Positions 1-7,855 of a stretch of DNA of 64,000 nucleotides are shown here, piece by piece. The notes beneath the pieces are model-generated. The model was not told the DNA's origin. It did not search any database and was given only the letters and a program-made list of their open reading frames with translations. The position numbers and the translations under genes are program-made. Position 1 is the stretch's first letter. The number at the start of each line of letters is the position of its first letter. Source of the stretch: Acidicapsa dinghuensis (lineage in GTDB: Bacteria > Acidobacteriota > Terriglobia > Terriglobales > Acidobacteriaceae); the NCBI RefSeq assembly GCF_025685685.1, contig NZ_JAGSYH010000005.1, positions 248,001 through 312,000 of the forward strand. Reading direction: 5' to 3'.

Positions 1-2
1 CG

Positions 3-608
3 GAGGCTCCCGTGAATGACCGGATGCTGATGGATGCGTTTGAATTGGGGCATACCGACGGTGGTGGTCGGCATCTGCTGGATTTGATCAATGAGCCTTC
101 GCTGAACATCAATGGGATCTCTTCAGGGCAAACGGGAGCGCATGCGGCCAACGTGATTCCACCGACGGCAACGGCCGACATTGATCTGCGGCTTGTGGTG
201 GGAGTGGACTGGAAGGCGCAACAGCAGCGGGTAGTCGATTACGTGGCTTCGCGTGGATATTTTGTTGTGGACACGGAGCCGACGAAAGAGATGCTGCTAT
301 CGCATGCGAAGGTTGCGAAGATTTTTCGCGATCCTGCGAGTTACAACGCGGTGCGCACGCCGCTGGATCTGCCGATAGCGCAGGAGGTGATTGCTGCGGT
401 AAAGGGTGCGCGAGGCGAAGTGGAGCTATTGCCGACGATGGGTGGAAGCGTGCCACTGGAGATGATGATTCGTGCGGCGCATACGCATACGATTACATTG
501 CCGATTGCAAACTATGACGATAACCAGCATGCGGCGAATGAGAATCTGCGGTTGAAGAATCTTTGGGATGGCGTGGAGACGATGGCGGCATTGCTGGAGA
601 TGGATTGA
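3..608 (+). CDS. M20-family metallopeptidase/amidohydrolase, C-terminal part
   Basis: This is the 3' end of a gene that begins upstream of the window; the reading frame is open to the left edge, so the GTG at 12 is probably internal. The 201 visible residues cover the M20 dimerisation ('lid') domain, with the run HTDGGGRH and the segment ANVIPPTATADIDLRL that is typical of its central strand. They also include the C-terminal part of the catalytic domain, where TMGGS and NQHAANENLRL match the end of M20/M25/M40 peptidases (the His just before Ala-Ala-Asn-Glu is the usual last metal ligand). Such enzymes cleave peptide or acyl-amino-acid bonds with a dinuclear Zn or Co centre. No signal peptide can be judged because the start is missing. 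The exact substrate (dipeptide, acyl-amino acid or other) cannot be told. Confidence 0.8.
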   Translation, partial: EAPVNDRMLMDAFELGHTDGGGRHLLDLINEPSLNINGISSGQTGAHAANVIPPTATADIDLRLVVGVDWKAQQQRVVDYVASRGYFVVDTEPTKEMLLSHAKVAKIFRDPASYNAVRTPLDLPIAQEVIAAVKGARGEVELLPTMGGSVPLEMMIRAAHTHTITLPIANYDDNQHAANENLRLKNLWDGVETMAALLEMD

Positions 609-731
609 AAGACGAGTGTGAGTGTGAAGTGTGAGTGCGAACAGCGTTGGTCATCCAGTTATTACAGCTTGGGCTAAACTAAGTGCGTCGGGCTGGGGTT
701 CGGCGTTGCCTGGTTCGTAATACGCAGAGTT

Positions 732-1544
732 ATGTTCTATCGGCGATACAATCCGGCTCTTCCGTTGGCGGGGCTTGTGGCTTGCCTCTGGTATTCGGAG
801 GGATTTGAGGGAGCGCATAAGCAGGAGCGGTTGCTGCCGAATGGCGAGTCGGGGATTGTCTTTGACCTGCGCGAGGCGCCGATTCAGATATACAGTGCCG
901 ATAACGTAGCGATTTCAAGCACGTTTGAGCCGGCGGTGTTTTGTGGAGCACGAACGGACTGCTTTGTGATCGATACGAGTGCGCAGCAGCGCGTGGTGGG
1001 GATTCAATTTACGCCGGGTGGGGCGTTTCCTTTTCTTGGTATTCCGGCGAATGAGGTGGCAAGAGCTACGTATTCGCTTGACGATGTTTGGCCGCGGGAT
1101 GCGGGGCGTATGCGTGAGAGACTGCTTGCGGCGCGCAATGTTAGGGAGATTTTTGCAGTGCTGGAGCAGGAGCTGGCTGCCAGGCTTCTGAGGCAGCCGA
1201 GGGCGCTGCATGGTGCCGTGATTGCCGCAACGCAACAGTTGCCTCGTGGTGTACGCGTGCGTGACGTGGCGGAACGGATTGGTTTGAGCCCACGACGATT
1301 GAATGATCTGTTTGAGATGCAGACGGGGCTTACGCCTAAGGCGTTTCAACGAGTGCGACGTTTTCAGCGAGCGCTACTGAAGCTGCACAAGGGATGGGAA
1401 GAGGAATGGGCTTCGCTGGCGCTTGATTGCGGATACTACGATCAGGCGCACTTTATTCATGACTTTCGCGAGTTTGCGGGGATGACGCCGGGGGAGTACG
1501 TAGCGGTTGCGACTCCGCATCTGAATCATGTGCCGCTGTTGTAA
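732..1544 (+). CDS. AraC-family transcriptional regulator with DUF6597-like sensor domain
   Basis: The 270-residue protein has an N-terminal domain of about 110 residues starting MFYRRYNPALPLAG and containing LLPNGESGIVFDL and a GIQFTPGGAFPFLGIP segment, the pattern of DUF6597-type effector domains. A C-terminal AraC double helix-turn-helix lies at about residues 155-255 (VRVRDVAERIGLSPRRLNDLF, then FQRALLKLH and the closing GYYDQAHFIHDFREFAGMTP signature). It is a cytosolic DNA-binding activator or repressor. The ligand is unknown. It stands alone between the M20 peptidase and the convergent ROK regulator, so no target is obvious from context. The ATG at 732 is used because the DUF6597 pattern starts immediately there. 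Confidence 0.88.
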   Translation: MFYRRYNPALPLAGLVACLWYSEGFEGAHKQERLLPNGESGIVFDLREAPIQIYSADNVAISSTFEPAVFCGARTDCFVIDTSAQQRVVGIQFTPGGAFPFLGIPANEVARATYSLDDVWPRDAGRMRERLLAARNVREIFAVLEQELAARLLRQPRALHGAVIAATQQLPRGVRVRDVAERIGLSPRRLNDLFEMQTGLTPKAFQRVRRFQRALLKLHKGWEEEWASLALDCGYYDQAHFIHDFREFAGMTPGEYVAVATPHLNHVPLL

Positions 1545-1579
1545 GTGCGCGTTGTGTCGAAGGCGAGAGTGTGATTTGT

Positions 1580-2740
1580 TCAGACGCGTTTGCTGCTCAT
1601 GACGAGTGCAACACCGCTGCGCAGGCGGGCCTTGTTGCCTTCGAGTGCGGGGCGCAGTTTGGGCGCAAGAACGAGTGGGTAGCTGCGCATTTCAGCTTCG
1701 ATACGCGGACCGGCGATGTCCCAGAGAGTTGTGATGTCACCCACGATGACGATTTCTCCAGGAGCCACGGCCAGCGCGATCATGTGCATGCCGCGGCCTA
1801 GCGCCTGGCACATGAGATCGAGGGCCTTGAGCGCGTTGCGGTCGCCATTGCGAACAAGCTCCAGCAGATTGTCAAAGGACTGTAGTTCATGCCGGGCGAT
1901 TTGCGCGTAGTAACGTAGGCCGGCGCGATTGGAGGCGATGGTTTCCAAGCAGCCTTTTCCGCCGCATCCACAGATGGGGCCTTTGGGATCGATCTGTATG
2001 TGGCCGAACTCGCCGGCTACCCCGCCCTCGCCACGCAGTAGCTGGCCGTTGGCGAAGATACCGGCGCCGATGCCTTCCGAGACGTTGACCGCGACGAGAT
2101 TGCTTTGGGCGGCGCTGTATCCAAACCAGACCTCAGACAACGCGCAGGCGTTGGCTACGTTGTCGGCTGCGGTGGGAAGACCGGTAGCAGCCTCAAGACG
2201 GGCTTTGAGCTGACCGAGCGGCCAAGGGATGTTGGGAGCGAAGATGGAGGTCTCGATGGAAGGATTGAAGCGCCCGGGCAGGCTCATGCCGATGCCCTCA
2301 AAAGTGAGCTCGGCATGCGTGGTAATCAGCCTGCGCACATGTCTGACGATGGTGGCTATGACTTTGCTGGGATCGGAAGGAAGAGTCAGGAGATCTTCGG
2401 CTACGACTTTGCCGCTGATGGCGATGACGGCCAGTGCGATTTGAGTGGGATGAACATCGAGGGTGAGAACGACGCGTTTGTCGTTGAGGTGAAGGAAGGT
2501 TGGTTTGCGGCCGCGTGGAATGTGACCGATGGAGCCCTCTTCGATCCAGCGGTCGGCGAGGAGTTCTTCAACGATGAGGGAGACGGTGCTTCGTTGCAGG
2601 CCAGAGGCGCGGGCAAGGTCGGCGCGGGAGATGGGCTGGCGGACACGAATGTGGTTAAAGATGAGATTGCGGTTGATTTGCCGGGCGATGCGGTTGGAAG
2701 CGCTTTCCTGGTTGTTCATCAACAAACGCGCCGTCGGCAT
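1580..2740 (-). CDS. ROK-family transcriptional repressor (NagC/XylR type)
   Basis: The 386-residue protein has a winged helix-turn-helix at about residues 25-85 (ISRADLARASGLQRSTVSLIVEEL, then RGRKP) followed by a ROK sugar-binding fold at about 88-380. The zinc site is present: GEFGH with His247, and Cys257, Cys259 and Cys264 in the C-x-C-G-G-K-G-C-L-E motif. The Asp of the DNDAN-like kinase motif aligns with Val195 in ADNVANACALSE, so this looks like a regulator that binds a sugar or sugar phosphate rather than a sugar kinase. It follows the Gfo/Idh oxidoreductase on the same strand after a 185-base gap containing two inverted repeats. It may regulate that sugar-related gene, though this is inference. 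Confidence 0.88.
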   Translation of the reverse strand: MPTARLLMNNQESASNRIARQINRNLIFNHIRVRQPISRADLARASGLQRSTVSLIVEELLADRWIEEGSIGHIPRGRKPTFLHLNDKRVVLTLDVHPTQIALAVIAISGKVVAEDLLTLPSDPSKVIATIVRHVRRLITTHAELTFEGIGMSLPGRFNPSIETSIFAPNIPWPLGQLKARLEAATGLPTAADNVANACALSEVWFGYSAAQSNLVAVNVSEGIGAGIFANGQLLRGEGGVAGEFGHIQIDPKGPICGCGGKGCLETIASNRAGLRYYAQIARHELQSFDNLLELVRNGDRNALKALDLMCQALGRGMHMIALAVAPGEIVIVGDITTLWDIAGPRIEAEMRSYPLVLAPKLRPALEGNKARLRSGVALVMSSKRV

Positions 2741-2925
2741 GAGAAACCCCTTGGAACTTACGCGGAAACACTCATCATGGGCACTGGGGCAAACAACACT
2801 CCCACGCGAGCCCGAATTTGAAGTAGTTCGGGCTAGTATAGCGGGCAGCGGGGCCCGGAATGGAAGATATCCGCTGCCGATTTATTGCCTCGTTGTTGTT
2901 TCGTGAAGAGTTGAGCGCAGCTCGA
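2741..2925 (-). promoter_or_regulatory. Intergenic region with two inverted repeats upstream of the ROK gene
   Basis: Two inverted repeats are visible. One has 8-base arms at 2809-2816 and 2827-2834 (AGCCCGAA/TTCGGGCT, 10-base loop). The other has 8-base arms at 2844-2851 and 2871-2878 (GGCAGCGG/CCGCTGCC, 19-base loop). Neither is followed by a T tract on the minus strand, so they are better read as operators or mRNA structures than as strong terminators. Their position, between the end of the oxidoreductase gene and the start of the ROK gene, would suit autoregulation. Confidence 0.35.
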
Positions 2926-4245
2926 TCAAATGTGAGGAGCCCAGCCCTTTTCGTATTCGCGGCCCCATCCCTTCATCGCTTCGGCATCGTTCTTGATTTT
3001 GCCGTCGGCGGGATTGAGGTTTAGGACGCGGTTGACTTCCCAGGCGATATTGGAGAGCTGCAACATCGTCACCGCGACGTTGCCGACTTCAATGGGAGCG
3101 TGGAGTTTTTCTCCCTTTTGTACGCCAGCGATGAAGTTGGCGAAGTGCGCATCGGTCATGGAGTCGCGGCCGGTGAGGTCAGAGGATGAAGTCTCTTTGC
3201 CGGTACGGAACTCATCTTTCTTGGTGCCTTTGAGGTCGTAGATTTCATAACCGTCGCGGTCAACGAGTACGGTGCCTTCGGTGCCCATGATTGTCGATCC
3301 GCGGTCACGGCCGTAGATCTTCATTCCCTGACAGCACTTCCCTTCCCACGAGATCATTTTGTCGTCGTAGTTGAAGTTGGTATTGAGGGTGTCGTAGAAC
3401 TGCCAGTCGTCCTTGAACTGATAACGGCCGCCCTGAGCGGCGACACTGTTGGGGAAATCGACGCCAAGGGCCCAGCGGCAGACGTCGATTTCGTGAGTGC
3501 CGTTATTGAGCGTTTCGCCAGTGCCCCAGATACGGAACCAGTGCCAGTTGTAGGGCTGCACATTGTCTTTATAGGCTTGGCGAGGAGCTGGACCTTGCCA
3601 GAGATCCCAGTCGAGCTGCGGCGGAACAGGGGCCTCCTTGCCCACGCCGATGGATTTGCGTGTGTTGCTGTACCAGGCTTTCGCGTAATAGGCGCGGCCG
3701 ATGAGACCGTTGTGAATCTTGTCGACGATTTCCATGGTGTGCTTTGACGAGCGCTGCTGGGTACCCATCTGAACCAGCTTGCCGTATTTGCGTTGCGCTT
3801 CGACGAGCAATGCGCCCTCTGCGGGATTGTGGCTGCAGGGTTTTTCTACGTACACATGCTTGCCTGCCTGTAGGCCGAGAATCGCCATCGGTGCGTGCCA
3901 GTGATCGGGCGTGGCGATGGTGATGGCGTCGATTTCTTTCTTTTGCAGGATGTGGCGGAAATCCTGATCTGTAGCGGGAGCCTCGCCCATTTCTTTTTCT
4001 GTATCAGCAGCAAACTTTGCCATCGTGTTGCGATCAACATCGCAGACATAAGCGATGCGCGCGTTGGCTTTGTTTGCCTTGAGCGATGACAGATGCGCAT
4101 AGGCGCGGGAGTGAAGGCCGATGACGGCGAAGTTGAGACGATCGTTTGCGCCCATGATCTGCGCATAGCTCTTGGCAGAGGTGCCAAGTGTCATGCCTAC
4201 TGCTCCAACAGCGAGTGAGTCAAGAAACTCTCTTCGGGTCACCAT
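2926..4245 (-). CDS. Gfo/Idh/MocA-family oxidoreductase with Tat-type signal
   Basis: The 439-residue protein begins with a twin-arginine leader (TRREFLDSLAVGAVGMTLG, residues 3-21, then an Ala-rich cleavage region near SYAQ). The Rossmann NAD(P)-binding domain follows from about residue 38 (FAVIGLHSRAYAHL is a diverged GxGxxG loop), with the family's E-K-P motif in HVYVEKPCSHNP. The C-terminal half matches the substrate domain of Gfo/Idh/MocA enzymes (GTGETLNNGTHEIDVCRWAL). Family members oxidise or isomerise sugars and polyols; Tat-exported acidobacterial and planctomycete members are common in glycan breakdown. The ROK regulator downstream on the same strand fits a carbohydrate role. The exact substrate is unknown. 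Confidence 0.9.
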   Translation of the reverse strand: MVTRREFLDSLAVGAVGMTLGTSAKSYAQIMGANDRLNFAVIGLHSRAYAHLSSLKANKANARIAYVCDVDRNTMAKFAADTEKEMGEAPATDQDFRHILQKKEIDAITIATPDHWHAPMAILGLQAGKHVYVEKPCSHNPAEGALLVEAQRKYGKLVQMGTQQRSSKHTMEIVDKIHNGLIGRAYYAKAWYSNTRKSIGVGKEAPVPPQLDWDLWQGPAPRQAYKDNVQPYNWHWFRIWGTGETLNNGTHEIDVCRWALGVDFPNSVAAQGGRYQFKDDWQFYDTLNTNFNYDDKMISWEGKCCQGMKIYGRDRGSTIMGTEGTVLVDRDGYEIYDLKGTKKDEFRTGKETSSSDLTGRDSMTDAHFANFIAGVQKGEKLHAPIEVGNVAVTMLQLSNIAWEVNRVLNLNPADGKIKNDAEAMKGWGREYEKGWAPHI

Positions 4246-4328
4246 GCTTTTTCTCCGATATAGATGTGACGATTCCGATCAAGGTAGAGTTGCGATGGAT
4301 CTGCGAAAATGAAACCTCTAACTTATAT

Positions 4329-4345
4329 AGTTCGAAGTGCGAACT
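4329..4345. promoter_or_regulatory. Palindromic operator candidate upstream of the oxidoreductase gene
   Basis: AGTTCG and CGAACT form a perfect 6-base inverted repeat with a 5-base spacer, 84 bases upstream of the minus-strand oxidoreductase start. It lies in the roughly 280-base divergent region shared with the VOC gene. A minus-strand TTGACA is present at 4376-4371, so the repeat would sit near the -10 position or just downstream, a typical repressor site. The ROK protein encoded next door is the natural candidate to bind it. No matching site was found by eye elsewhere. Confidence 0.35.
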
Positions 4346-4524
4346 GAAAGTAATTGCCGCAAATCCTCTTTGTCAAGTAGATTTCTGCACTATCGACCGT
4401 TCTGGGGGCAATTGAAAAGCGGAATATCTTCTTCCAAATCGAGATTTCAGATGGCATTTCGCTTTTTTACAATCGTGACTACATTTGGTTGCTTGAGAAT
4501 GCTTCTTGTCAGGAGGAGACGACA

Positions 4525-4944
4525 ATGGCACGCAAGATTCCCGAAGGTTATAACCCGGTACAGCCGTATTTGATTTTCAAGAACACGCGCGAGGCGATGG
4601 ACTTCTACGCGAAAGTCTTCGACGCACAGGAGAAGCTTTGCATGACCTCGCCTGAAGGACGGGTGGTGCATGCGGAGGTTAAAATTGGCAGCTCTGTGCT
4701 GATGATGGCTGATGAGCATCCGGAGATTGGCGCTTATGCTGTAGCTCACTATGGCGGATCGCCGATCAATCTAATGATCTACGTGGACGATTGCGACACC
4801 ACATACCAACAGGCATTAGCGGCGGGAGCGGCGAGCGAGCGTGAGCCCGCGGATCAGCCTTACGGCGATCGCATGGCTGGGATCGTCGATCCGTTTGGTT
4901 ATAAGTGGTGGATTGGACATTCGCTGACGAAGGAAAACCAGTGA
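4525..4944 (+). CDS. VOC-superfamily (glyoxalase/bleomycin resistance-like, PhnB-type) protein
   Basis: The 139-residue protein carries two beta-alpha-beta-beta-beta modules of the vicinal oxygen chelate fold. Features of the PhnB-like branch are PYLIFKNTREAMDFYAKVFDA near the N-terminus, VLMMADEHPE in the middle and DRMAGIVDPFGYKWWIG at the end. The ATG at 4525 is preferred over the upstream in-frame ATG at 4489 because AGGAGG lies about 10 bases in front of it. PhnB-type proteins are often annotated as 3-demethylubiquinone methyltransferase-like, but their chemistry is mostly unproven. The stop codon overlaps the start of the next gene (TGATG), so the two proteins are probably made together. 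Confidence 0.88.
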   Translation: MARKIPEGYNPVQPYLIFKNTREAMDFYAKVFDAQEKLCMTSPEGRVVHAEVKIGSSVLMMADEHPEIGAYAVAHYGGSPINLMIYVDDCDTTYQQALAAGAASEREPADQPYGDRMAGIVDPFGYKWWIGHSLTKENQ

Positions 4945-5321
4945 TGACGGCACAGGAATTTCGTGAGCTGGCACTGAATCTGAAGGGCGCTGAAGAGCGA
5001 TCGCATATGAATCACCCCGACTTTCGCGCTCATGGCCGCATTTTTGCAACGATGGGTTATCCGGATGAGAGCTTTGCGATGGTGAAGCTCAGGCCTGACG
5101 ACCAGAAACATTTTGTGGAGACGCATCCGCAGATGTTCCGGCCAGTAAAGGGAGCATGGGGTTTGCAGGGCTCGACCAATGTAATGCTTGCACAGGCGAA
5201 GAGCGAGATTGTCGCTCAGGCGCTGGACCTGGCGTGGCAGGAGAGCGCAAATGCTCCTGCGAAGAAGGCCGCAAAGGAACGCTCTACGGGAACGAAATCG
5301 ATCGGGCGTACGTTGAAGTAA
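4944..5321 (+). CDS. MmcQ/YjbR family protein
   Basis: The 125-residue protein has the small alpha/beta MmcQ/YjbR fold: an N-terminal helix (TAQEFRELALNLKGAEERSH), the strand HGRIFATMGY, FAMVKLRPDDQKHFVE and a GAWGLQGSTNVML segment with the conserved Trp-Gly. The family is a cytosolic, DNA-binding-like fold with no settled function. The C-terminal tail (APAKKAAKERSTGTKS) is basic and probably disordered. Translation most likely starts at 4944, where the ATG overlaps the VOC stop codon in TGATG; an in-frame ATG at 4905 would overlap the VOC gene needlessly. The VOC-MmcQ pairing suggests a shared but unknown detoxification or stress role. Confidence 0.85.
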   Translation: MTAQEFRELALNLKGAEERSHMNHPDFRAHGRIFATMGYPDESFAMVKLRPDDQKHFVETHPQMFRPVKGAWGLQGSTNVMLAQAKSEIVAQALDLAWQESANAPAKKAAKERSTGTKSIGRTLK

Positions 5322-5495
5322 GTGCAGATGTGTTTGAGCGCGGTTCTTCCGCAAGGCGATCTTTTTGCGCGCTGACGAGGGGCCTCTGCGAGATCACGTT
5401 TTCAACAAACCGTTACAGTTCCACTACAAATTTGAAGCACATGCGCGCGCAGGATAGCTGTTGCATGTTGCAGTTTTTCTGCTTAGGCTTAGGCG

Positions 5496-6473
5496 ATGCC
5501 ACTGACTGCGTCACAGAATATATCGAGCGACGGCCGCTCAAGTGCTACAGTCCGTTCTTTGCTGTTGCGCGGGCTGCGGAAGACCTATGCCGATGTTGTG
5601 GCGGTTGATGGCGTTGATCTTGAGGTGATGCCGGGAGAGTGTTTTGGCCTGCTTGGTCCGAACGGCGCGGGCAAAACAACGACCATCGAGATTTGTGAGG
5701 GATTGACAGCTCCAGACTCCGGCACTGTGGAGTTGCTGGAACGGAACTGGAATAGTCATGCAAACGAGCTGCGGCAACTGATCGGCATTCAGTTGCAGGA
5801 GACACAATTTCCAGACAAGCTGACAGTCGAGGAAACGGTGCTGTTGTTTCGCAGCTTTTTTCATCGCGGCGTTGCGGTCGATGAGATTATTCGCATGGCA
5901 CAGTTGGATGAGAAGCGTAAATCGCGTGTCGGCGGGCTCTCGGGCGGTCAGAAGCAGCGGCTGGCGATGGCGTGCGCGCTGGTGGGTGATCCGGAACTGT
6001 TGTTTCTGGATGAGCCAACGACTGGGCTTGATCCGCAGGCGCGGCGTCATTTGTGGGATCTTGTCGACGATCTGAAAAAGGCCGGGCGAACGATTATTTT
6101 GACGACGCATTACATGGATGAAGCGGAACGGTTATGCGATCGCATAGCGATCATGGACCACGGCAAGATCATTGCTCTGGGTACCCCGCAGCAACTGATT
6201 GCGTCTGTTGGTGGCGAGCACATTGTGGAGTTTGCGCTTGGCACAGATACCAATGTGGATGTTGCGTCGCTGACTGGGATTCCGGGCGTACAGTCGCATC
6301 GCGTGGATGCGGGGCTTCATCAGCTTTCAGTGTCTGAGTTGCATACGGCGGTGCCGCTCATCTTTGCTTCGCTCAAGGGGCAAGGACTTGCACTGAGCGA
6401 ATTTCGCACGCACTCGGCGACGCTGGAAGACGTGTTTGTTGGGTTGACCGGGAGGAATCTGCGCGATGAGTAG
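5496..6473 (+). CDS. ABC transporter ATP-binding protein (ABC-2 exporter type)
   Basis: This 325-residue nucleotide-binding subunit shows Walker A GPNGAGKTT (residues 54-62), the signature LSGGQKQR near residue 149, Walker B LLFLDEPTTGLDP and the switch His in ILTTHYMDEA. The C-terminal 90 residues form the accessory domain seen in DrrA/CcmA-like drug and lipid exporters, ending with TLEDVFVGLTGR. It energises the membrane subunit encoded directly after it, whose start lies 8 bases inside this gene. The pair is a classical two-component ABC-2 exporter at the inner membrane. The cargo cannot be told from sequence; drug, polysaccharide or lipid export are all possible. Confidence 0.93.
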   Translation: MPLTASQNISSDGRSSATVRSLLLRGLRKTYADVVAVDGVDLEVMPGECFGLLGPNGAGKTTTIEICEGLTAPDSGTVELLERNWNSHANELRQLIGIQLQETQFPDKLTVEETVLLFRSFFHRGVAVDEIIRMAQLDEKRKSRVGGLSGGQKQRLAMACALVGDPELLFLDEPTTGLDPQARRHLWDLVDDLKKAGRTIILTTHYMDEAERLCDRIAIMDHGKIIALGTPQQLIASVGGEHIVEFALGTDTNVDVASLTGIPGVQSHRVDAGLHQLSVSELHTAVPLIFASLKGQGLALSEFRTHSATLEDVFVGLTGRNLRDE

Positions 6474-7497
6474 GTGGCAGGAGAGCTCTCTGCTGCAGTT
6501 GACGCTGGCGCGGTTCCGGTTGTTTTTGCGTGAGCCCGAGGCGATCTTCTGGATTTTTATCTTTCCGATTCTGCTTGCTGTGGGGCTTGGCATTGCCTTT
6601 CGCAACCGGCCGGCCGATGTGCTGCAAGTGGGTGGAACAACGCCGCAACTTGTGCAGGCGTTGAATGCCGACAAAGGACTGAGCGCAAAACAATTCGATG
6701 AGGCCGATGGAACGCATGCGCTGGCGACGGGGCAAATTCTGCTGCTGGCGATTCAGGGGCCAGACGGTGTGGATTATAAGTATGACGACACGAATCCCGA
6801 TGCGCGAACGGCTCGGCTGATTGCGGATCGGGCGATTCAAGCCAGCGCAGGACGGCGCGACGCCGTTCATGCGGAAAACCAGCTTATCCATGAAACGGGC
6901 GCACGATATATCGATTTCGTGGTGCCGGGCCTGTTGGGAATGAATCTGATGGGATCGGCGATCTGGGGACTCGGATTTGCGATTGTGGAGGCGCGGCAGA
7001 AAAAGCTGTTGAAACGGCTGGTGGCTTCGCCGATGCCGCGATGGCAGTATCTGGCCTCTTACCTTCTTTCGCGGCTGGTAATGCTGGTGGTTGAAGTGGT
7101 GGCGTTTCTCGGGTTTGCGCGACTGGTATTTGGCGTGCCGTTTCGCGGATCGCTGCTGGAGCTGGCTTTTCTTTGTGTGCTCACGTCGCTGGCGTTTTCG
7201 GCGCTTGGCCTGCTGGTGGCTTCGCGCGCGAAGACGATGGAGGCTGCTTCAGGGCTGATGAACCTGGTGATGCTGCCGATGTGGATTTTATCGGGCGTGT
7301 TCTTTTCTGCTTCGCGGTTTCCGGATAAAATTCAGCCGTTTGTACGGGCATTGCCGTTGACGGCAGCTAATGATGCCCTGCGAGGAAATATGCTGCAGGG
7401 CATGAATTTAGGGCAGATGTGGCCGCAGGTAGCGATTCTGCTGGTGTGGCTGATTGTGCCGTTTGCGATTTCGCTGCGCATTTTCCGTTGGCGCTGA
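6466..7497 (+). CDS. ABC-2 type transporter permease
   Basis: The 343-residue inner-membrane subunit has one N-terminal membrane segment (EAIFWIFIFPILLAVGLGIA, about residues 25-44) and a soluble extracytoplasmic region of about 110 residues. Five hydrophobic segments follow from about residue 148, including the ABC-2 signature region ending LPLTAANDALRGNMLQG. This architecture is that of the YhgE/DrrB/YadH-type ABC2_membrane_3 group. The start ATG overlaps the stop of the ATPase gene by 8 bases, so the two subunits are translationally coupled and surely form one exporter. Confidence 0.92.
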   Translation: MSRWQESSLLQLTLARFRLFLREPEAIFWIFIFPILLAVGLGIAFRNRPADVLQVGGTTPQLVQALNADKGLSAKQFDEADGTHALATGQILLLAIQGPDGVDYKYDDTNPDARTARLIADRAIQASAGRRDAVHAENQLIHETGARYIDFVVPGLLGMNLMGSAIWGLGFAIVEARQKKLLKRLVASPMPRWQYLASYLLSRLVMLVVEVVAFLGFARLVFGVPFRGSLLELAFLCVLTSLAFSALGLLVASRAKTMEAASGLMNLVMLPMWILSGVFFSASRFPDKIQPFVRALPLTAANDALRGNMLQGMNLGQMWPQVAILLVWLIVPFAISLRIFRWR

Positions 7498-7510
7498 TCG
7501 TGATTGAACT

Positions 7511-7780
7511 CTAGCCGCGCATTTCGGTTGCGATCTTTGAGCGCCAGGGCAGGCCTGGTTCCAAGCGATGGATATGGGTCTCGAACTCAGTCCACTGCGC
7601 GGTGGTGATACAGCGGGCTTTGTAGTACTGGTAGAGCTGGGCTTGCACGGCTTCCAGGCTGCAGCCTTTGGGCAGCTTTCCGGACTTTACCAGTTGCAGA
7701 AAGTTCTCCCACTCAGCCAACTGCACAGCACCCTCCTCCTCAGCTTCACTACCTAGTCCAAAGTATGCCAAGTTTGCCAC
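7511..7780 (-). CDS. Small conserved-looking protein of unknown function
   Basis: This 89-residue reading frame encodes an acidic N-terminus (GLGSEAEEEG), then a helical, Trp- and Gln-containing body (LAEWENFLQLVKSGKLPKGCSLEAVQAQLYQYYKA, given here only as description of the predicted helices) and a short basic tail. There is no signal peptide or membrane segment, so it is probably cytosolic. Composition and codon use resemble the neighbours and no competing frame on the plus strand is plausible. It lies 75 bases beyond the end of the MFS gene on the same strand. I do not recognise the family. Confidence 0.6.
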   Translation of the reverse strand: MANLAYFGLGSEAEEEGAVQLAEWENFLQLVKSGKLPKGCSLEAVQAQLYQYYKARCITTAQWTEFETHIHRLEPGLPWRSKIATEMRG

Positions 7781-7855
7781 ATTTCATGGTGTGAATAAGA
7801 TTACGTTCGTTACAACTTAAGTTGAATTGAACCATATTGGAATTACCGAGAATGG

